This document shows, one piece after another, positions 59,401-64,000 of a DNA stretch of 64,000 nt. The DNA comes from Hippophae tibetana (Eukaryota; Streptophyta; Magnoliopsida; Rosales; Elaeagnaceae), in contig CM072801.1 in assembly GCA_037013495.1 (NCBI GenBank), positions 18,281,501 to 18,345,500 of the forward strand. The letters are read 5' to 3'. Under the pieces are notes generated by a model. The model was given only the letters and a program-made list of their open reading frames with translations, did not search any database and was not told the origin of the DNA. Both the position numbers and the translations under genes were made by a program. Positions within the stretch are counted from its first letter, which is position 1. Each line of letters starts with the position of its first letter.

Positions 59401-61086
59401 AAAATCTGTTCGTGGGATCAATGTAAGCAAGTCAATATGTAAATATCATTGCATCTATTTTTTAGTTTTTTTTTCTTCTTCTTTTTTCATAATTCAATTT
59501 TTTTTTCCTTTTTTTTGTTTTTGGGCAGGAAGCATGTAGGTACTTTTTGTTAGAGAGTGGGCTTGCATTGTTTATAGCATTGTTGATAAATATAGCAGTA
59601 GTGTCAGTGTCTGGTACAGTTTGTTCTGCTGATAACATCTCCAATGGCAATCTCCACAATTGCAAAGATCTTACCCTTAACTCTGCTTCTTTCCTTCTTC
59701 AGGTTCATATTTTTAATTTCTTTTTTATTTTGTAAAAATAAAGTTTTATATTATTAAATCAATTTTATAATAATATTTTCGTTTGTTTATAGAATGTATT
59801 AGGAAAATCAAGCAAAGTCGTTTATGCCATTGCACTACTTGCTTCTGGACAAAGCTCAGCCATTACTGGCACTTATGCTGGACAATACATTATGCTGGTT
59901 TCTCTCTATCTTTTCCTTTTTACCTTTACAAAAATATATTATTTGTAATATTATAAAATAAAGGCTAAACAATAGGTAAATAAACTTCATCATATTTATA
60001 ATTTAGTCTCTTGATTTTTTTCATAATATTGCATCAGTTATCTTTTCAAATTTATCGTATTTAATTCAAATTTAAAAATTAGATTAAATTGTATTATTAT
60101 AACAGCTAGAAATAAAATGTTTTTTCCTATTATTTTAGTTCCTTAATTTTTCAATTTTCAGACTATTATCTTTAATTTTAGACTAAAATATTTAATTAGA
60201 AAAGATACTAAACATAATATAATTAAGGAAAAAAAAGTTAAGGGATAAAATTTGTCAGGAGACCAACAATGTAGTTAGTTCTACCCTAAAAATAAAATTA
60301 CTAAACTCATTGTATGATTTTTGTTTAAATGATTTATTTTTCCAGGGTTTTTTGGATCTTAAGATGAAGAAATGGGTGAGGAACCTAGTGACAAGGTGTA
60401 TTGCAATTACACCCAGTCTGGTTGTGTCTATTATTGGAGGGTCCTCCGGAGCTGGAAGACTCATTATTATTGCATCAGTATGCAACTCATCAAATGATCA
60501 AATACACTTTTTTTTCTTTTTATTTAATTAACTCAATTTCTAATCTTGTATGGGTGTTTTGCAGATGATACTTTCTTTTGAACTCCCTTTTGCTCTAATC
60601 CCACTTCTTAAATTCAGTAGTAGTGCCACTAAAATGGGACCTCACAAGAACTCAATCTATGTAAGCTTTTGGCTGTCTTATTCTTACTCTCACCAATTCT
60701 TATGTGTGTCTTGTTTGTTCTAAATGAACACGTACTCGATGTAGATAATCGTCGTTTCATGGATTCTTGGTGCTGGAATAATTGGGATCAACATCTACTA
60801 CCTAAGCACAGGCTATGTGGATTGGTTAATTCACAGCAATTGGCCAAAAGTTGCAAATGTGTTCATCAGTATGATTGTATTTCCTCTAATGGCCATCTAC
60901 ATACTTGCAGTCATTTACTTAACATTTCGGAAAGACACTTCTGAGACATTCATTGATACAACAAAGAATATCTCAGTTGTTCAAAATCACGTTGAGAAAG
61001 GCCTGGTTAATTCTGATGAGCAAAATGATCGGTTCGACCAAGTTCCTTATAGAGAGGACTTAGCTGATATTCCTCTTCCACAGTAG
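56486..61086 (+). CDS. NRAMP: NRAMP metal transporter, 13 exons, 558 residues
   Basis: A proton-coupled divalent metal (Mn, Fe, Cd) transporter with 11-12 membrane segments. Exons: 56486-56647, 56982-57060, 57142-57182, 57720-57798, 57950-58054, 58176-58285, 58385-58566, 59353-59422, 59529-59702, 59793-59897, 60346-60477, 60565-60660, 60745-61086. They join in frame to 1677 bases. Metal-site motifs are present: DPGN (77-80) in the first segment and ALVMPHN (249-255) in the sixth. The family transport signature [17 protein letters not shown] lies at 353-369. The wording of the C-terminal half resembles Arabidopsis NRAMP1/6 and not the EIN2-like or NRAMP2-5 group. The N-terminus is a Ser/Asn-rich cytosolic tail of 54 residues. 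Intron 5 uses a GC donor. The gene looks complete and intact. The exact metal and membrane cannot be told from sequence. Confidence 0.95.
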
Positions 61087-61355
61087 ATCATGTTCTTTTC
61101 TTTTCTTTTTTTAGAAGAAAAAATATTATTGAAGTGGTTGGTAGCTTCATAATATTTCTATGGAGGAGCTACGGTTTCCAGTTTCTGATGGTAATATAAG
61201 ATGTAAGGATATTCAAGGAGTAAGTAGTAAAGGGCAATCCATGTTTTGAATGTGACATACTCTGTAGAATTGTATTAACAAAATGCAAAATAATAACATT
61301 GTACCATAGATTCAGTGCAAATGACTTGTAAAACAGGAATGGAGGTTTGTATTCT

Positions 61356-61361
61356 AATAAA
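61356..61361 (+). terminator. Putative poly(A) signal of NRAMP
   Basis: AATAAA 270 bases after the TAG at 61084-61086, in an AT-rich 3' region. Confidence 0.5.
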
Positions 61362-62589
61362 TATGTTGTAAAGTTGATCAGGAAAAATCATAATCTAATT
61401 CTGGGATAAAGATTAGAAGCTAACACGGTGAGAATATTTTTAATAAAATTATTGGAGGGTTTTCTGCAGCAACAAGAATTATCACATTTTATTATGAAGA
61501 AAAAGAGAGAATCTTGATCGCAATATGACCCAACATTTCAGTGCTGAAAGGTACTTGACCCATTCGGGTCAGTACAGAGTGAAACGGTTCAATTCACAAA
61601 TAATTTAGTGTGACACATTTTAGAATGAATTATTGTTTAAAACGGTAAACAGTTCAATCACCAACTCACGTGTAATACCAAAACTTAAAAATATCCAAAA
61701 ATAAAGAAACAGTTTAATTCAAGTTATATGGTTCTATTCAGGTTTGACCCGAATCAACGTATTATCATCCTTTAGTTTAGGTAAAATGAGCCATAATCCT
61801 GGCAATATGGAGGGAAAATCAACCTTTCCAAGAAAAATTACCCTAATTCTATTTTTTCCTATAAATTATATCTTAAATGACATAAAAGAATAAAATGTCA
61901 AATTTCAATTAAATTTACAATAGAATATTATTATTTAACATATGTAATTAAAATACTGTTATTTAAACGAGAATAAAAATAAAGTTAAAATTAAAAATAA
62001 ATAAGATAAAAAATAATACAATTAGATATTGTGGTGATTGTTCAATGGTAAAAATAATGATTAAAATGACAACTCTAACCCCTTATTAATGAAATCATGT
62101 ACAAATCACAAGATAAATTTAATTAAAAAATGCTCAAAAATTAAATGCATTTCCTTAACCATTCTCTTAAAAGCAATAGGATTAAAAAAAATATCCATGT
62201 CTAAACTGCAAAATTAAACAACCCAAATCATCTAACTTACGGAATTATCTAGTGAAATTATTCTAATTCAAGCAAAATCAAAATTATAAATACTCCAAAG
62301 TCAAACAAACAAAGAGGAAGATATGAAGATGAAGGAGAATCCACATCAAATAACATTTCAAGAAAGATTCTCCATGACTAGAACTAACTTTTAAAACTAA
62401 GCCGTGTGCAAATACAACTACAAAGTACAAACTGCCCCACACAACGTCAATTCAAATCAAAACTAAAAACCCGAGGTAGATGAATCATGAATGACTCGGT
62501 ACATGTTTACTTTCCTACCCTTTTGTCTAACTGCATAAAGCTTGTCAAAAACAATTAACCCTAAAACTCTGAATTTACATTAAATAGCT
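61362..62589. other. Intergenic region between convergent genes
   Basis: AT-rich DNA with both 3' untranslated regions. No gene was seen. About 1.5 kb separates the two stop codons. Confidence 0.7.
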
Positions 62590-63938
62590 TCAACCTAGTC
62601 CTGAACTACCTGGTACAGGCCTTAACAATGGATGATTTAGAGTAGGCTGGGTATTCCTAGAGGCATTAAACATGACATTTGAAGGAGAAGATGAGGCGGA
62701 TTCTGTAGCTGCCTGGGGAAGCCTTGGCCCAAATCCAAACATAGGTCGGCGTGCCATGAACGGCATGTGCGTATGTACTGGTTGATTGTTATTATAACCT
62801 GGTATACTACTAGGCTGTGAATGTGAAGGTGACATAGTTTGCTGTCTGTTATTACCTGGGTGGTTGTTGACCATGGAAGAACCAACTCCTGGAAGACACA
62901 ATGATGAAGTGACTCCAGCAGGTCCCAACCGGGTTGACATAAGACGAGCCCGTTCAGCAAAAACTCTCTGCCTTTGCCTCTCTACTTGTTCACATTCTTT
63001 CATCAAGAATGTTTCAACTTCAGCAAATTGCTTTAACTTCAACTCCAATCTCTTCAACTGTCGAACAGTTAGGACAGAAATGATAAAGAGTGTAAATTTT
63101 AAGGCAGCTTGGACATAAGTACTCGGTCCATTTACAAAAGAGATTAACTCCTACATATGAAGTGTAAATATTGCTTGTTGCTGAGCTACAAGGGAATTAC
63201 TGAAGCAAGTAATGAGAAGAAAAAAACAAGTGGTCTAACAGAGGACCTCTAAACGAATGAGATATATGCTTACAACCATGCACTGTGAATGTTGAGCAGC
63301 ATGGGAAAATAGAAGAGATGAGAGAGGTTAAACTGCTATCAGATTCAATTACATATCATATAGTTAGAAGAAAACCTAAAACATGTTTGACAGAGCCACA
63401 TAATGAATGCAAAAATAAAATAAATCACCAGACGCACAAACTCAAACTCATGCCTGAAATTTAGCCCCATATATACATGCATCAAGTGTTACTTGACTAC
63501 TTTACATTATTCAGTATGTAGCTCTTCTACATGTTTTCCCAAGGCAGCCCTAACATGGCAAGGAAATGTATAAATTGCAAATCAAGTACATATATGTTCA
63601 ATATTTCCAGTGCTAAACAAGCCAGGCCTCACAAGTCACAAGATCCTTCCTGAAAAGATTGATTCAGGCTTCCTATGTAGTTTATTTCAACAATCATTTG
63701 CTTAATTAAACTTAAAATTTCTCTCCTATGGGAACTTCACAAAACTATCATACCTGATGATTTACTATATTAGCAGATAATCTCTGAATTTCCCGTTCTT
63801 CATGATCTGCAAAGAGCTTTGCCTTGGTTGCTGCAGCTGCAAGACCAGCTTCAGCAGCAGCTTTAACTTTTACTGTAGCCAATGGAGTGGCCTCAACCTC
63901 ATTCTGTCCCCTTGAGCCATGAGCCGCTGAGATCTCTT
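62590..63938 (-). CDS. SWI3C: SWI/SNF complex subunit SWI3C, last two exons (partial)
   Basis: Two exons on the minus strand. 63754-63938 (185 bases) starts after an AG acceptor at 63939-63940 and ends at a GT donor, with ATKAKLFADHEEREIQRLSA and NIVNHQ. 62590-63057 (156 codons) begins LKRLELKLKQFAEVETFLMK and ends GSSGLG before TGA. The first block is the C-terminal coiled coil that follows the SWIRM and Myb/SANT domains in SWI3 proteins. The Gln/Pro/Ser/Asn-rich tail with RRPMFGFGPRLPQ fits plant SWI3C. The protein is a core subunit of nucleosome-remodelling complexes in the nucleus. The gene continues beyond the right edge, so SWIRM and SANT are not visible. Confidence 0.9.
63058..63753 (-). 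other. SWI3C intron
   Basis: 696 bases between the two visible exons, with a GT donor at 63752-63753 and an AG acceptor at 63058-63059 on the minus strand. No other feature was seen inside. Confidence 0.85.
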
Positions 63939-64000
63939 CTAAATTGTAATAACAGAAAAATAATAGTTAGTTCTCGCATAGGAGGAAAGTGACGTGTGAT

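Noticed and set aside
58403..60944. Several 60-90 codon frames within the NRAMP gene
   Set aside because: They are exon sequences read into introns or in wrong frames; the spliced model accounts for all of them.

Overview
The window is AT-rich nuclear DNA from a flowering plant, most likely a eudicot. The evidence is plant-type genes with GT-AG introns, plant LTR retrotransposons of the Ty1-copia and Athila/Tat types, hAT and CACTA DNA transposons, and an integrated caulimovirid (plant pararetrovirus) genome. I cannot name the species. Only two ordinary host genes are visible, both at the right end; nearly everything else is layered transposon and virus sequence or gene-free AT-rich DNA.

Layout. 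At 103-4187 lies a 4.1-kb hAT transposon with a perfect 8-bp target duplication and a transposase broken by one frameshift and two stops. 4.2-9.5 kb is AT-rich with no gene. At 9509-9841 is a small non-autonomous hAT-like element with its own perfect 8-bp duplication. 10.6-17.1 kb holds decayed copia sequence on the minus strand that appears to be two elements fused inside the integrase region, one of them with a duplicated protease segment. A CACTA-like end follows at 17.55 kb. 19.8-27.6 kb is a nearly complete pararetrovirus genome on the minus strand: movement protein, a small coiled-coil protein, coat protein (one stop), a protease/reverse transcriptase/RNase H protein continuous with a viroplasmin (TAV) domain (one stop), then a promoter, poly(A) signal, leader and tRNA-Met primer site. 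A likely solo LTR follows at 27.7-28.7 kb.

29.5-40.3 kb is a copia element (target duplication ATATT) split by a second copia element at 30851-35372 (target duplication GTTAT). The inner element has lost its whole integrase catalytic core. 42.8-46.5 kb is an Athila/Tat-type gypsy remnant. 46.6-50.5 kb is a CACTA element carrying TNP2-type transposase fragments. A 242-bp foldback MITE sits at 55676-55917, about 0.8 kb upstream of the first host gene. That gene (56486-61086, plus strand, 13 exons) encodes a complete NRAMP metal transporter of 558 residues. The last two exons of a SWI3C chromatin-remodelling subunit gene lie on the minus strand at 62590-63938, tail-to-tail with NRAMP.

The item most worth attention is the integrated pararetrovirus. 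Its polymerase and TAV lie in one reading frame, its regulatory spacing matches a caulimovirid pregenomic RNA, it carries a 3 x 21-residue repeat, and only two point lesions break its genes.
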